A stretch of DNA of 64,000 nucleotides from an uncultured Rubrobacteraceae bacterium (lineage in GTDB: Bacteria > Actinomycetota > Rubrobacteria > Rubrobacterales > Rubrobacteraceae): assembly GCA_902806085.1 (NCBI GenBank), contig CADCVH010000001.1, positions 62,001 to 126,000 on the forward strand, given 5' to 3'. The notes beneath the pieces were generated by a model that had not been told where the DNA came from, did no database searches, and saw only the letters and a program-made list of their open reading frames with translations. Below are positions 47,859 to 56,403 of the stretch, piece after piece. Positions within the stretch are counted from its first letter, which is position 1, and each line of letters starts with the position of its first letter. A program made the translations under genes and the position numbers.

Positions 47859-48784
47859 GCCCCCGTCCCCCGCGGTTCCGGGACGTAGTCGGGGCCGACG
47901 ATGACCTTCAGGGCGTGGGGGACGACTGAGAACCGGGCCGGCTCGTCGCCGACCACCTCGCCGTCCACGGTGAACTCCAGGCCCGGCGGCTGGGTGCCTA
48001 CCTGGATCTCCTTCGCCCGGGCGCTGAACACGCCCTCTTTGCCCAGGTAATCCGACCTCGCCACGGACGCGGGCGCTAGCTGGAGCAGGTCCGTCAACCC
48101 CAGCTTCTCTATGATGACGACGTCAAGCAGGCCGTCCTCGGGGTTGGCCCTGGGGGCCGCGAGCCAACCGCCCCCCGCGAACCGGCAGTTGCCGACGACC
48201 ACGTTCACGGCCCGCACCCTGCGCAACTCGCCGTCCAGGTAGAGGTCGAGCTCCTTGACGTCGAAGTCTTTGGCGATCTCGAAGGACGCCCGCAGGTAGG
48301 AGAGCTTGCCCCACCTCTTCTTCAACTCGCCCTCGTTGGCGTCCGAGATCTCGGCCCCCAGCCCCCCGGTCGCCACGTTGATAAAGAACCGCTCCCCGAT
48401 ACCGTCGGAGCGCACCCGCGCGACGTCCAGCGTCCGCACCCGCCCCTGCCTTATGACGTCCTCCGCCTCGTCCGGATCGTCCGGGATGCGAAGGGTCGCC
48501 GCCAGGTCGTTGCCGGTCCCGGCTGGCAGGATGCCGAGCGTAACACCCTCCGGGAAACCGGCCTTTCCGAGGCCGTTGACGACGTCGTTGATCGTGCCGT
48601 CGCCCCCCGCGACGATAAGCAGCCCCTCGCGCCACTCGGCGGCGGCCTCCCCGGCGTCGCCCGGCCCTTCGGTCTGGACCCAGTCGAGCTCGTAACCGTC
48701 AAACTCCGCGCGCAACTCGTCCGGGTCGTAAGCCCCGCCGCCCGAAGTGGGGTTGCAGATCACCCTTGCTGCGGGCCGTGCCAT
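47855..48784 (-). CDS. diacylglycerol/lipid kinase family protein (YegS/DagK-like)
   Basis: The 309-residue protein has ICNPTSGGG at the start, GGDGTINDVVNGL as the ATP-binding motif, LPAGTGNDLAATL, and a C-terminal beta domain with EFTVDGEVVGDEP. It would phosphorylate diacylglycerol or a related lipid using ATP. ATG 48784 heads an operon with moaD and moaE, a pairing with no known functional reason. Confidence 0.92.
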   Translation of the reverse strand: MARPAARVICNPTSGGGAYDPDELRAEFDGYELDWVQTEGPGDAGEAAAEWREGLLIVAGGDGTINDVVNGLGKAGFPEGVTLGILPAGTGNDLAATLRIPDDPDEAEDVIRQGRVRTLDVARVRSDGIGERFFINVATGGLGAEISDANEGELKKRWGKLSYLRASFEIAKDFDVKELDLYLDGELRRVRAVNVVVGNCRFAGGGWLAAPRANPEDGLLDVVIIEKLGLTDLLQLAPASVARSDYLGKEGVFSARAKEIQVGTQPPGLEFTVDGEVVGDEPARFSVVPHALKVIVGPDYVPEPRGTGA

Positions 48785-48855
48785 CGCCTGCTCCTCCGTA
48801 GCCTTACACTCGCCCTAGTCTACCCGGAAACCCCCGGAACTAACGCCGCTTAGGG

Positions 48856-49392
48856 CTACGAAGCCCGCCGCACCTCCGCCTCGGGGCGCGAGATCCTGGC
48901 GACCGGCAACCACACCTCCTGCCTTGACCCCCCGTCCAGCCGGATCGCCGCGTCCTGCCCGCTCTCCGAGACGTACCGGACCTCTCCGGTACCGAAGGGC
49001 GTCTGCACCTGCTCCCCCACGGTCAACTCCCCGAGAAAAGCCTCCCGCAACGCCGCCACGTACGCGAGCGCGAGCGACCGCCCCAGGTTCGCACCCTCGT
49101 CCCGCCTGTCCGCCACCAGGATGCCCGCGATCCTGTACAGGTTCGCCCGGCTGACCTGCGAGACCAGGCAAGCCCTGACCGTCTGCCGCACCAACTCCTT
49201 CTCGAAAGGCGAGTACCGCTCCCCGCTCCTCTCCAGGATCGCAATAACCCGCGGCACCGCCCGCCCGACGGCCTCCTCCACCGTCAACCCGTTGACCCCA
49301 CGCTTGTAGACGTGCGGATCCAACCGCTCCTCCTCCCGCCGACGCGGGACGCTCAACCATTCCTGACGCACGCTATTTTTCGTATCTGTCAT
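48856..49392 (-). CDS. hypothetical protein with SH3-like C-terminal domain
   Basis: The 178-residue protein has a helical middle (about 30-125; EKELVRQTVRACLVSQ) and a C-terminal beta barrel-like part, GEQVQTPFGTGEVRYVSESGQ ... EVWLPVARISR, similar to CarD/KOW-type modules. It may bind DNA or RNA polymerase, which is a guess. A TATAAT box (complement of 49399-49404) ends six bases before ATG 49392. Upstream are GTTTCAC and GTTTCAG direct repeats (near 49412-49430). Confidence 0.6.
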   Translation of the reverse strand: MTDTKNSVRQEWLSVPRRREEERLDPHVYKRGVNGLTVEEAVGRAVPRVIAILERSGERYSPFEKELVRQTVRACLVSQVSRANLYRIAGILVADRRDEGANLGRSLALAYVAALREAFLGELTVGEQVQTPFGTGEVRYVSESGQDAAIRLDGGSRQEVWLPVARISRPEAEVRRAS

Positions 49393-49398
49393 GGTGAA

Positions 49399-49404
49399 AT
49401 TATA
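49399..49404 (-). promoter_or_regulatory. -10 box (TATAAT) of a leaderless gene
   Basis: It is six bases before ATG 49392 on the minus strand. Confidence 0.65.
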
Positions 49405-49440
49405 CCTCACTGAAACTAGTGAAACCACCGCAAAGTAGGA

Positions 49441-49695
49441 GTTTAGCACGGCGCCTCTGGCGCCTCTCGGCGCGCTCCGGCTTCGCCGGCTTTCAGCCGG
49501 GGGGTGGGCGGCGTTGGCCGGATCGCCTGCCGGACGGTCCCGCGACGGGACTGCTAAAAGCGGTTTCTGGTACGAGCCCGGGTGGATCCGACGCGGCCGA
49601 AAGCCCAAAGTGGAACCCGAAGGGCGCAGCGCGCCGAAAGGCGTGAAGCGCCTTGCCGAAAGCCGGCGGAGCCGGCGTGCCCCGTTGCGCTAAAC
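49441..49695. repeat. 255-bp imperfect inverted-repeat element, non-coding
   Basis: GTTTAGC (49441-49447) and GCTAAAC (49689-49695) form the ends. Inside are CTCCGGCTTCGCCGGCTTTC near the left and its near-complement near the right. The stretch 49607-49635 matches the complement of 61196-61224 with three differences in 29. No gene is supported here. Confidence 0.6.
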
Positions 49696-49724
49696 TAGGA
49701 GAACTGCGACGGATGGAGTGCGAG

Positions 49725-50453
49725 ATGAACCCCCAAGAGTTTCTCAGCCGCTTGAAGCGCGAGGTTATAGGGCACCCGGCGTTGACGCATCCTTTTTTGG
49801 AGAGGTTCGGGGATGGGGACGTGGGGGTGGAGGGGGTGAGGACTTTTGCGATCCAGTACTACCGCCACGTCCGGGTGAGCCGGTTGTACCTGGCCGCCCT
49901 GATCTCCAACTGCGGGCACGACGAGGCGCTGCAGCTCGCGCTTGCGGAGGTGCTGTTCGACGAGTACGGGCATCTCGACCCGGCCGAGACGCACCCGGCG
50001 CTGTACCGGCGTTTTCTCGGGGCGCTCGGTATCACGGAGGAGGAGTGGGAGGGGCCGGCGACTTTGCCGGAGATAGACCTCTACGTCTCCGCGCACCGGG
50101 AGCTCTCCGGGCATCCTGACTTCCGGCTCGGGCTCGGGGCATTGGGGCCTGCGAGCGAGTGGCCTGTGCCCCCGATCTACGTGCGGCTCGCCGAGGGGTT
50201 GAAGAAGGCGACGGGGCTGCCGGAGGCGGCGCTGGAGATCTTCACCAGCCACGTCACGATGGACGTGACCCACGCCCGCATCATGATGGACGCGATCGCC
50301 CCCTACACGGGGGGCGAGGAGGGCCAGAGGCGGGTCCGCGAGGGCGCCATGCGCTCGCTCGACGCCCGCTGCGTGATGCTCGACGGGCTCTACAAGGCCG
50401 TCTTCCGGGAGCCGGCCCCGCTGCCTTACGTCCCCGCCCGGGTCGGCGGCTAG
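49725..50453 (+). CDS. iron-dependent heme-oxygenase-like (HDO/TenA-fold) protein
   Basis: The 242-residue all-helical protein has HPALTHPFLERFGDG, FAIQYYRHVRVSR, EVLFDEYGHLDPAETHPALYRRF and SHVTMDVTHARIM. The spaced Glu, His and Asp residues match diiron HDO enzymes, which do oxidative cleavages, rather than thiaminase TenA. The substrate is unknown. ATG 49725 has GGAG at 7 bases; ATG 49713, behind TAGGAGAA, is also possible. A broken methyltransferase follows. Confidence 0.82.
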   Translation: MNPQEFLSRLKREVIGHPALTHPFLERFGDGDVGVEGVRTFAIQYYRHVRVSRLYLAALISNCGHDEALQLALAEVLFDEYGHLDPAETHPALYRRFLGALGITEEEWEGPATLPEIDLYVSAHRELSGHPDFRLGLGALGPASEWPVPPIYVRLAEGLKKATGLPEAALEIFTSHVTMDVTHARIMMDAIAPYTGGEEGQRRVREGAMRSLDARCVMLDGLYKAVFREPAPLPYVPARVGG

Positions 50454-50462
50454 AAGGCCCGC

Positions 50463-51121
50463 GTGGCCGGGTGGTACCGGGAGGACCTGGCCCACATCCA
50501 CGACGTCGGCCACGCCGACTTCGCCCTCCGGTCGGCGCCGGGCTGTGGGCGCGGGAGCTTCTGGAGGCCGGGTACCGGGTGCTCGGTATCGACATCTCCG
50601 AAGCGAAAGTCCAGATCGCGCGCCAAAAGGCGCCCGGCGCGGAGTTCCATGCGGGTTCGCTGTTCGAGGCCGACATCCCGCCGTGCGATGCCGTGACCGC
50701 GGTGGGTGAGGTCCTCAATTATCTGTTCGACCCGGAGAACGAGGAGCGGGGCCCCGACCGGGTCTTCCGGCGCGTCTACGAGGCCTTGAGGCCCGGCGGC
50801 GTCTTCGTCTTCGACGTCCTGGGCCCGGGGCAGGTCTCCGGGGGCAGGACATCGAGCTTCTCCGAAGGCCCGGACTGGGCGGTCCTCAACGAGAGAACGG
50901 AAGACCCGGGGTGGGGAACGTTGACGCGCCGCATCGTCAGCTTTAGGAAGGTCGGGGATCACTACCGGCGGGACGGCGAGGAGCGCAGGGTGCGGTTGCA
51001 CGGTCCCGAGGAGGTCGCAGGCAGGCTCGGCCGGGTTGGTTTCGAGGTCACGACCATGCGCGCTTACGGGGATTACCGGCTTGGCGAGAACCACGCCGCG
51101 TTCGCCGCCCGCAGGCTGTGA
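50463..51121 (+). pseudogene. class I methyltransferase with SAM motif I deleted
   Basis: From GTG 50463 the frame reads MAGWYREDLAHIHDVGHADFAL and then leaves homology at about 50535. Another frame resumes at about 50542 with LWARELLEAGYRVLGIDIS and goes on to GEVLNYLFD, ALRPGGVFVFDVLGPG and VGFEVTTMRAYG up to 51121. In this family about 20 residues including VVDLGCGSG lie between. The join lies in GGCGCCGGGC, so a deletion plus frameshift is likely. Without motif I it cannot bind SAM normally. Confidence 0.78.
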
Positions 51122-51153
51122 GGAATTCGCGCGTTCCGGAGGCCGCGCGGGGG

Positions 51154-51159
51154 TATAAC
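51154..51159 (+). promoter_or_regulatory. -10 box (TATAAC) of leaderless mutM
   Basis: It is six bases before GTG 51166. Confidence 0.5.
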
Positions 51160-51165
51160 TAGACC

Positions 51166-52026
51166 GTGCCCGAACTGCCCGAAGTCGAGACGATAAAAGA
51201 AGACCTGCGCGAGCTTGTCGTGGGTTCGAGGGTAGGGGGTGCGGAGTTGCCCTACCCGACCCTCGTGGAGCAGCCGTCTCCCGAAGAGTTCGTCCGACGA
51301 CTGGAGGGCGCTCGGGTGGTGGGGACTCGGCGGCGGGCGAAGCACCTGGTCGTCGACCTCGACTCCGGTGACGCGCTCGTGTTGCAGCTCAAGATCGGGG
51401 GCCAATTCCTGCTCGTTCCCCCCGTGGAGGAGCCGACGACGGCGCTCATGCTCGTGCTGCGCCTGGACGGGGGCCGGGGCCTCTTCCTGCGGGACGAGAC
51501 CGGCTTCACCCGGGCGCGGCTCCTGGACGCGGACGGGCTGGAGGAGCGGTTCGCGGACCTGGGGCCAGAACCCTTAGGCGGGGAGTTCCACGACGGCTAC
51601 CTGCGGGAAGAGCTCGGCGGACGCAGGGCCAGGATCAAGGGCCTCCTCCTCGACCAGAAGGTCGTGGCCGGCGTCGGCAACATCTACGTGGACGAGGCCC
51701 TCTTCGACGCCCGCATACACCCCACGCGCAAAGCGAACGCGCTGACGGAAGGGGAGTGGACGAGGCTCCAGTCCGCCGTAAAGGAGAACCTCGCTGCCGG
51801 CATAGAGCACCGGGGCACCACCTTCAGCCTCTACAGGGACGTGCTCGGGCGCAAGGGCCACCACCAGGACCACCTCAAGGTCTTCGTGCAGGCGGGCAAA
51901 CCCTGCCCCGGCGGGTGCGGCGGGAGGGTCGTCAAGGAGAAGGTAGGCGGTAGGGCGACTTTCCTGTGTCCCGCTTGCCAGCCGGAGAATGGCCCGGAGG
52001 AAGAGGGCCGGTTAGAATTGGAGTAG
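51166..52026 (+). CDS. mutM: formamidopyrimidine-DNA glycosylase
   Basis: The 286-residue enzyme removes 8-oxoguanine and Fapy lesions, using Pro2 as nucleophile: the start MPELPEVETI is intact. RRAKHLVVDL carries the conserved Lys; the H2TH region has DQKVVAGVGNIYVDEALF. The zinc finger CPGGCGG ... FLCPACQ closes the core, followed by a 15-residue acidic tail. GTG 51166 is the only sensible start because Pro2 must be second. Confidence 0.96.
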   Translation: MPELPEVETIKEDLRELVVGSRVGGAELPYPTLVEQPSPEEFVRRLEGARVVGTRRRAKHLVVDLDSGDALVLQLKIGGQFLLVPPVEEPTTALMLVLRLDGGRGLFLRDETGFTRARLLDADGLEERFADLGPEPLGGEFHDGYLREELGGRRARIKGLLLDQKVVAGVGNIYVDEALFDARIHPTRKANALTEGEWTRLQSAVKENLAAGIEHRGTTFSLYRDVLGRKGHHQDHLKVFVQAGKPCPGGCGGRVVKEKVGGRATFLCPACQPENGPEEEGRLELE

Positions 52027-52122
52027 GAGGCTTCAGGTATCAGGCAGCAAGAGGAGGGCTTGGAAGTACCGCCCGAAACCTACAGCCTGGGGCTCGAAGC
52101 CAAAACAGAAAGGGGATTGTTG

Positions 52123-53610
52123 GTGGCTGAGAAATTCGATCTCGTAATCATCGGTGGGGGGAACGCCGGGTACATACCGGCGATCCGGGCGAGCCAGCTC
52201 GGGATGAAGGTGGCGCTTATCGAGAAGCGCGAGGGGGGGCACCTCGGGGGGACGTGCCTGAACGTCGGCTGCATCCCGACCAAGGCGCTTTTGCACACCG
52301 CGACCCTCCTGCACGACGCCAAAAACGGCGAGGAGTTCGGCGTCAACGTAAGCGACGTCGAGTTCGACTACCCGAAGGCCGCCGAGAGAAGAGAGAAGGT
52401 CGTAACGCAGCTTCGCAGGGGCGTGCAGGGCCTGATGAAGAAGAACAAGGTGACCGTCTACAACGGCGTCGGCTCGTTCGTCGAGCCGAAGAAGATCCAG
52501 GTTCAGAACGGCGAAGGCACCGAGGAGCTCGAGGCCGGGAAGGTCCTGATCTCGACCGGTTCTGCCGTGAACACGCTGCCGGGGCTCGAGTTCGACGGGG
52601 AGAAGGTCATCTCCAGCGACGACATAGTCACCAACAACGAGAGCTACCCCAAGAGCGTCATCATCCTCGGCTCCGGGGCGGTAGGCGTCGAGTTCGCGAG
52701 CATGTACAAGGACTTCGGCACCGACGTGACCATCGTCGAGATCCTGGACAGGCTCGTGCCGCTCGAAGACCCGGAGATCTGCGCCGAGCTCAAGAAGTCC
52801 TTCGAGAAGCGCGGCATCAAGGTAATGACGAGCACCAAGGCCGACCCCCAGAGCCTGGAGAAGACGGACTCGGGCGTCAAGATCAAGATAGCCGGCGCCG
52901 ACTCCGGCGAGCAGGAAGGCGCCGAGGGCGAGGGCGGCTCCTACGGCGGCGAGGACGCGCCGACCGGAGACGTCGACGGCGGAGATACGTTGGAGGCCGA
53001 GGCGCTCCTGGTCGCGGTCGGGCGCAAGACCGTCACCGAGGATCTGAACCTCGACGTGACCGACGTGGAGGTCAACGAGCGCGGGATCATCCGGGTCGAC
53101 GGCTACGGCCAGACGGCCGCCGAGGGGATCTACGCCGCCGGCGACGTCGTGGGCGGCTACTGGCTGGCGCACGAGGCCGGCCACGAGGGCCTCACCGCCG
53201 TCGAGCACATGGCGGGCGAGGACCCGATGCCCAAAGACCGGAGCCTCGTCCCGCGGGTGACGTACTGCCGGCCGGAGATCGCCTCTTTCGGCCTCACCAA
53301 GGCGCAGGCCGAGGAGGAGGGCTACGAGGCCAAGGAGGCCAAGTTCCCCTTCCAGGCCATCGGCAAGGCGCTCATCGAGGGCGAGCCCAACGGCTTCTTC
53401 AAGATCGTCTCCGACGCCGAGACCGACATGATCCTCGGGATGCACGCCATAGGCCCCAAGGTGACCGACCTCATCACCGAGGGGGTCTTCGCCAAGCTCG
53501 TCGAGGGCACGCCGGAGGAGATCAGCATGACGATCCACCCCCACCCCAGCCTTTCGGAGGTGGTCGGCGAGGCCGCGATGGCCGCAGAGGGGCATCCGAT
53601 TCATTTTTAG
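52123..53610 (+). CDS. lpdA: dihydrolipoyl dehydrogenase
   Basis: This 495-residue FAD enzyme reoxidises the lipoyl arms of 2-oxoacid dehydrogenase complexes. FAD site VIIGGGNAGYIPAI, redox pair GGTCLNVGCIPTK, NAD site VIILGSGAVGVEFASM, second FAD site GIYAAGDVVGG, and the catalytic HPHPSLSE are all present. An insertion of about 30 Gly/Glu/Asp-rich residues (near residues 262-292) interrupts the NAD domain. GTG 52123 follows AAAGGGG; the frame is open to 52060. Confidence 0.95.
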   Translation: MAEKFDLVIIGGGNAGYIPAIRASQLGMKVALIEKREGGHLGGTCLNVGCIPTKALLHTATLLHDAKNGEEFGVNVSDVEFDYPKAAERREKVVTQLRRGVQGLMKKNKVTVYNGVGSFVEPKKIQVQNGEGTEELEAGKVLISTGSAVNTLPGLEFDGEKVISSDDIVTNNESYPKSVIILGSGAVGVEFASMYKDFGTDVTIVEILDRLVPLEDPEICAELKKSFEKRGIKVMTSTKADPQSLEKTDSGVKIKIAGADSGEQEGAEGEGGSYGGEDAPTGDVDGGDTLEAEALLVAVGRKTVTEDLNLDVTDVEVNERGIIRVDGYGQTAAEGIYAAGDVVGGYWLAHEAGHEGLTAVEHMAGEDPMPKDRSLVPRVTYCRPEIASFGLTKAQAEEEGYEAKEAKFPFQAIGKALIEGEPNGFFKIVSDAETDMILGMHAIGPKVTDLITEGVFAKLVEGTPEEISMTIHPHPSLSEVVGEAAMAAEGHPIHF

Positions 53611-53760
53611 GCTTCAGGCTCTAGGCTTTGAGGTGTTAGGCCCTCGGGGCGCGACCGTTTTCGGGGAGCGCCCCCGGCCTGTTCGAGCGGGGCTTACAGG
53701 CTTACAACCAAAGGGCTTTCTCCTGTAGCCTAGAACCTCGTGCCTAAAGCCTCTAAAGCC
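53611..53760. repeat. degenerate GGCTTTAG-type repeats in inverted orientation
   Basis: GGCTTCAGGCTCTAGGCTTT at 53611-53630 and, on the other strand, GGCTTTAGAGGCTTTAGG at 53742-53759 mirror each other. A further copy, GGCTTCAGGTATCAGGC, is at 52029-52045, before lpdA. The last copy runs into the start of the Nudix gene. Confidence 0.5.
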
Positions 53761-54237
53761 GAGTTTTTCTACGACGACCCGAACGCGCCGCGGCCCAACC
53801 GGCCGATCGGGGTGGGGGTGCTGGCCCTGATCGAGCGCGACGGCGGGCTGCTCATGGAGCGGCGGAGCGACTGCGGGCGGTGGGGGTTCGTCGGCGGTGA
53901 GATCGAGGTGGAGGAGTCCCTGGAGGAGGGCCTCCGCCGCGAGGTGCTGGAGGAGACGGGGCTCGTCGTGGTGGACGAGGAACTGTTCGCCGTGTTCCCC
54001 GGGCCCTCGCGGGTCGTCCGGTATCCGGATGGGAACGTGGTGCGGCTGCTGACGTTCGTGTACAGGGCGCGGGTGGAGGACTTCGGGCCGCTGCGGCGCA
54101 GCGAGGAGTCCGAGGAGCTGCGGTTCTTCCGGCCGGAGGAGCTTTCGGGGCTGGACGTGATCGAGACGTCGACGCCGATCCTGGACGCGTACCTCGATCC
54201 TTCCTCGGGCACGAAGCCGGGGATGCTTCCGGACTAG
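53740..54237 (+). CDS. Nudix hydrolase
   Basis: The 165-residue protein has an intact Nudix box, GGEIEVEESLEEGLRREVLEETGL, preceded by IGVGVLALIERDGGLLMERRSDCGRWGF. It is like YjhB/ADP-ribose-type enzymes; the substrate is unknown. It lies between lpdA and lipA in the same direction. GTG 53740 has a TAGAAC box three bases upstream, which is close for a leaderless start. Its first codons overlap the repeat described for 53611-53760. Confidence 0.9.
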   Translation: MPKASKAEFFYDDPNAPRPNRPIGVGVLALIERDGGLLMERRSDCGRWGFVGGEIEVEESLEEGLRREVLEETGLVVVDEELFAVFPGPSRVVRYPDGNVVRLLTFVYRARVEDFGPLRRSEESEELRFFRPEELSGLDVIETSTPILDAYLDPSSGTKPGMLPD

Positions 54238-54374
54238 GCCAGGCTCTGGGGGATACACTCCGCCGCAAGCGGACGTCAGAACCCCCCGGAGCCCGCGCCG
54301 CCCGGGTCCGGCTTCACGGCAGCGCCGGCTTATTGGGATAGAATTGGGTCTCTCAAACGTCAAAGAGGAGAACC

Positions 54375-55409
54375 GTGGCCCGCAGACAGATCAACGTCAA
54401 GGTCCTTGAGAACGGCACGAAGACCTTCGAGGTGCGTCACCGCTGGGAAGACAGGCCCGTCCCGCCGCCGCCGGACGGCACGCCCGTTGAGTACCTGCCC
54501 TTCAGGCAGCAGGTGAGGGGCGCGCCTGGGTTGCACGGCCGCCCGGACTGGCTCAAGGCGAAGGTGCCGGACGGCGAGGTCTACCGGGACATCAAGGAGA
54601 CGATGCGCGGCCTGAACCTGCACACCGTCTGCGAAGAGGCCCGCTGCCCGAACATCGGGGAGTGCTGGAACAACCGGACGGCGACGTTCATGATCCTCGG
54701 CAACGTCTGCACGAGGAGTTGCGGCTTCTGCGCCGTGCTCACGGGCAAGCCGACCGAGCTCGACCTCGACGAGCCAGTGCGCGTCGCCGACGCCGCGAAG
54801 AGGATGGGCCTCGAGCACGCCGTCATCACGAGCGTCAACCGCGACGAGCTCTCCGACGGCGGCGCCTCGATCTTTGCCGCCGTGATCCGGGAGATAAGGG
54901 GGCAGGTACCCGGCTGCGCCGTCGAGGTGCTCACCCCCGACTTCAAGGGGAACCGCGACGCGATAAAGGCCGTCATAGACGCCGGGCCCGACACCTTCAA
55001 CCACAACATAGAGACGGTCCCGCGCCTGTACCCGGCGGTGAGGCCGCAGGCGAAGTTCGGGAGGTCGCTGGAGGTGCTGCGGTACGCCAAGGAGCTCAAC
55101 CCGGACGGGTTGACCAAGAGCGGGTTCATGGTTGGCCTGGGCGAGGCGGAGGAGGAGATCCACCAGACCATGGCCGACCTGCGCGACCACGAGGTGGACA
55201 TCCTGACCATCGGGCAGTACCTCCGTCCGTCTGAGAACCACCTGCCGATGAGCCGCTACTACAGGCCCAAGGAGTTCGCCGACCTGCGCAAGCACGGCTT
55301 CTCTTTGGGGTTCAAGCACGTCGAGAGCGGGCCGCTCGTGCGCTCCTCGTACCACGCCCACGAGCAGACCACGGACGCCCGCCTGGGCGTGCTGGGGGCG
55401 AAGGCCTAG
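54375..55409 (+). CDS. lipA: lipoyl synthase
   Basis: This 344-residue radical SAM enzyme inserts two sulfurs into octanoyl-E2. The auxiliary cluster cysteines are in [12 protein letters not shown], the radical SAM cluster in CTRSCGFC, and the RSSY motif near the end is present. The N-terminal extension of about 60 residues is longer than in E. coli LipA. GTG 54375 follows AAAGAGGAG. It is followed by the nitronate monooxygenase and lipB. Confidence 0.96.
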   Translation: MARRQINVKVLENGTKTFEVRHRWEDRPVPPPPDGTPVEYLPFRQQVRGAPGLHGRPDWLKAKVPDGEVYRDIKETMRGLNLHTVCEEARCPNIGECWNNRTATFMILGNVCTRSCGFCAVLTGKPTELDLDEPVRVADAAKRMGLEHAVITSVNRDELSDGGASIFAAVIREIRGQVPGCAVEVLTPDFKGNRDAIKAVIDAGPDTFNHNIETVPRLYPAVRPQAKFGRSLEVLRYAKELNPDGLTKSGFMVGLGEAEEEIHQTMADLRDHEVDILTIGQYLRPSENHLPMSRYYRPKEFADLRKHGFSLGFKHVESGPLVRSSYHAHEQTTDARLGVLGAKA

Positions 55410-55428
55410 GGAGAAAGGTCGGCGGGCC

Positions 55429-56403
55429 GTGATCTCGACTGACCTCACGCGCCTCCTCGGCGTCAGGCACCCTATCGTCTCTGCTCCGATGGCCGGCTGG
55501 TCTGGGGGAGAGTTGGCCGGCGCCGTGGGCGCCGCCGGTGCCTTCGGCATGATCGGGGTCGGCGGCGCCACCCCCACCGGCTGGCTCCCCGAGCAGGCAA
55601 AGCTCGCCCGGGCCAACGGCCCCTTCGGCGTCGGCCTGATGTCCTGGGTCCTCGAGAGGCGTCCGGAGCTCCTGGACGCCGTCCTCGCCGAAGAACCCGC
55701 CGCGGTCTCGCTCTCTTTCGGCGACCCGGCCCCGTTCGTCGAACGGGTGCGCAAGGCCGGTGCGATCGCGATGAGCCAGGTCCAGGACGCGGAGAAGGCC
55801 GAGAGGGCGGTGGCGGCGGGCGTGGACGTGCTGGTCGCCCAGGGCACGGACGCGGGTGGACACACCGGCAGGGTCGGTACCATGCCGCTCCTGCAAAAGG
55901 TGCTTGAGATCGGGGAGAGGGCGGGGAGGCCGGTGCTCGCGGCGGGCGGAATAGGGACCGGGCGCGGCATCGCGGGCGTGCTGGCGATGGGGGCTTCGGG
56001 GGCCTGGATCGGCACGCGCTTCTGCGCCACCCGGGAGTCCACGGGAACCGGGGAAGCGAAGCGCCTCATCCTTGGGGCCGACGAGACCGCCACGGTCCAC
56101 ACCCGCGTCTTCGACCTCGTACAGGGCATACCCTGGCCCGAGGAGTTCGCCGGAAGGGCGATCCGCAACTCCTTCTCCGACCGCTGGCACGGCCGCGAGA
56201 CCCTGCTCGAAGAGCAACGTTCCATCGTGGGCCCCGAGTTCGAGGCGGCGCGCGGGAATTACGCGGAGGACTTCGTCTACGCCGGACAGGCCGCCGGCCT
56301 CGTGGGAGACGTACCGTCGGCCGGGGACCTGGTGGACCGCCTGATGGCCGAGGCCGAGGCCAGGCTTGGGGCCTGCAACGCGCTGCTCGGGGGGGCGTCG
56401 TGA
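55429..56403 (+). CDS. nitronate monooxygenase/FabK-like FMN enzyme
   Basis: The 324-residue TIM-barrel flavoprotein begins LLGVRHPIVSAPMAGWSGGELAGAV. The FMN-phosphate region has VAQGTDAGGHTG, VLAAGGIGTGRGIAGVLAMGA and GAWIGTRFCATRES. It may oxidise nitronates or reduce enoyl-ACP. Its end overlaps the lipB start by four bases, so it is in the lipoate operon. GTG 55429. Confidence 0.88.
   Translation: MISTDLTRLLGVRHPIVSAPMAGWSGGELAGAVGAAGAFGMIGVGGATPTGWLPEQAKLARANGPFGVGLMSWVLERRPELLDAVLAEEPAAVSLSFGDPAPFVERVRKAGAIAMSQVQDAEKAERAVAAGVDVLVAQGTDAGGHTGRVGTMPLLQKVLEIGERAGRPVLAAGGIGTGRGIAGVLAMGASGAWIGTRFCATRESTGTGEAKRLILGADETATVHTRVFDLVQGIPWPEEFAGRAIRNSFSDRWHGRETLLEEQRSIVGPEFEAARGNYAEDFVYAGQAAGLVGDVPSAGDLVDRLMAEAEARLGACNALLGGAS

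Noticed and set aside
49437-49646. 75-codon ORF in the repeat element
   Set aside because: It has low-complexity composition, no ribosome site, and lies wholly in a palindromic repeat.
53614-54363. Minus-strand ORF of 249 codons across the Nudix gene
   Set aside because: The plus strand carries an intact Nudix box; the minus product is Pro/Arg/His-rich.
54360-56225. Minus-strand open frame of 621 codons
   Set aside because: It is antisense to lipA and the nitronate monooxygenase, both with clear family motifs.
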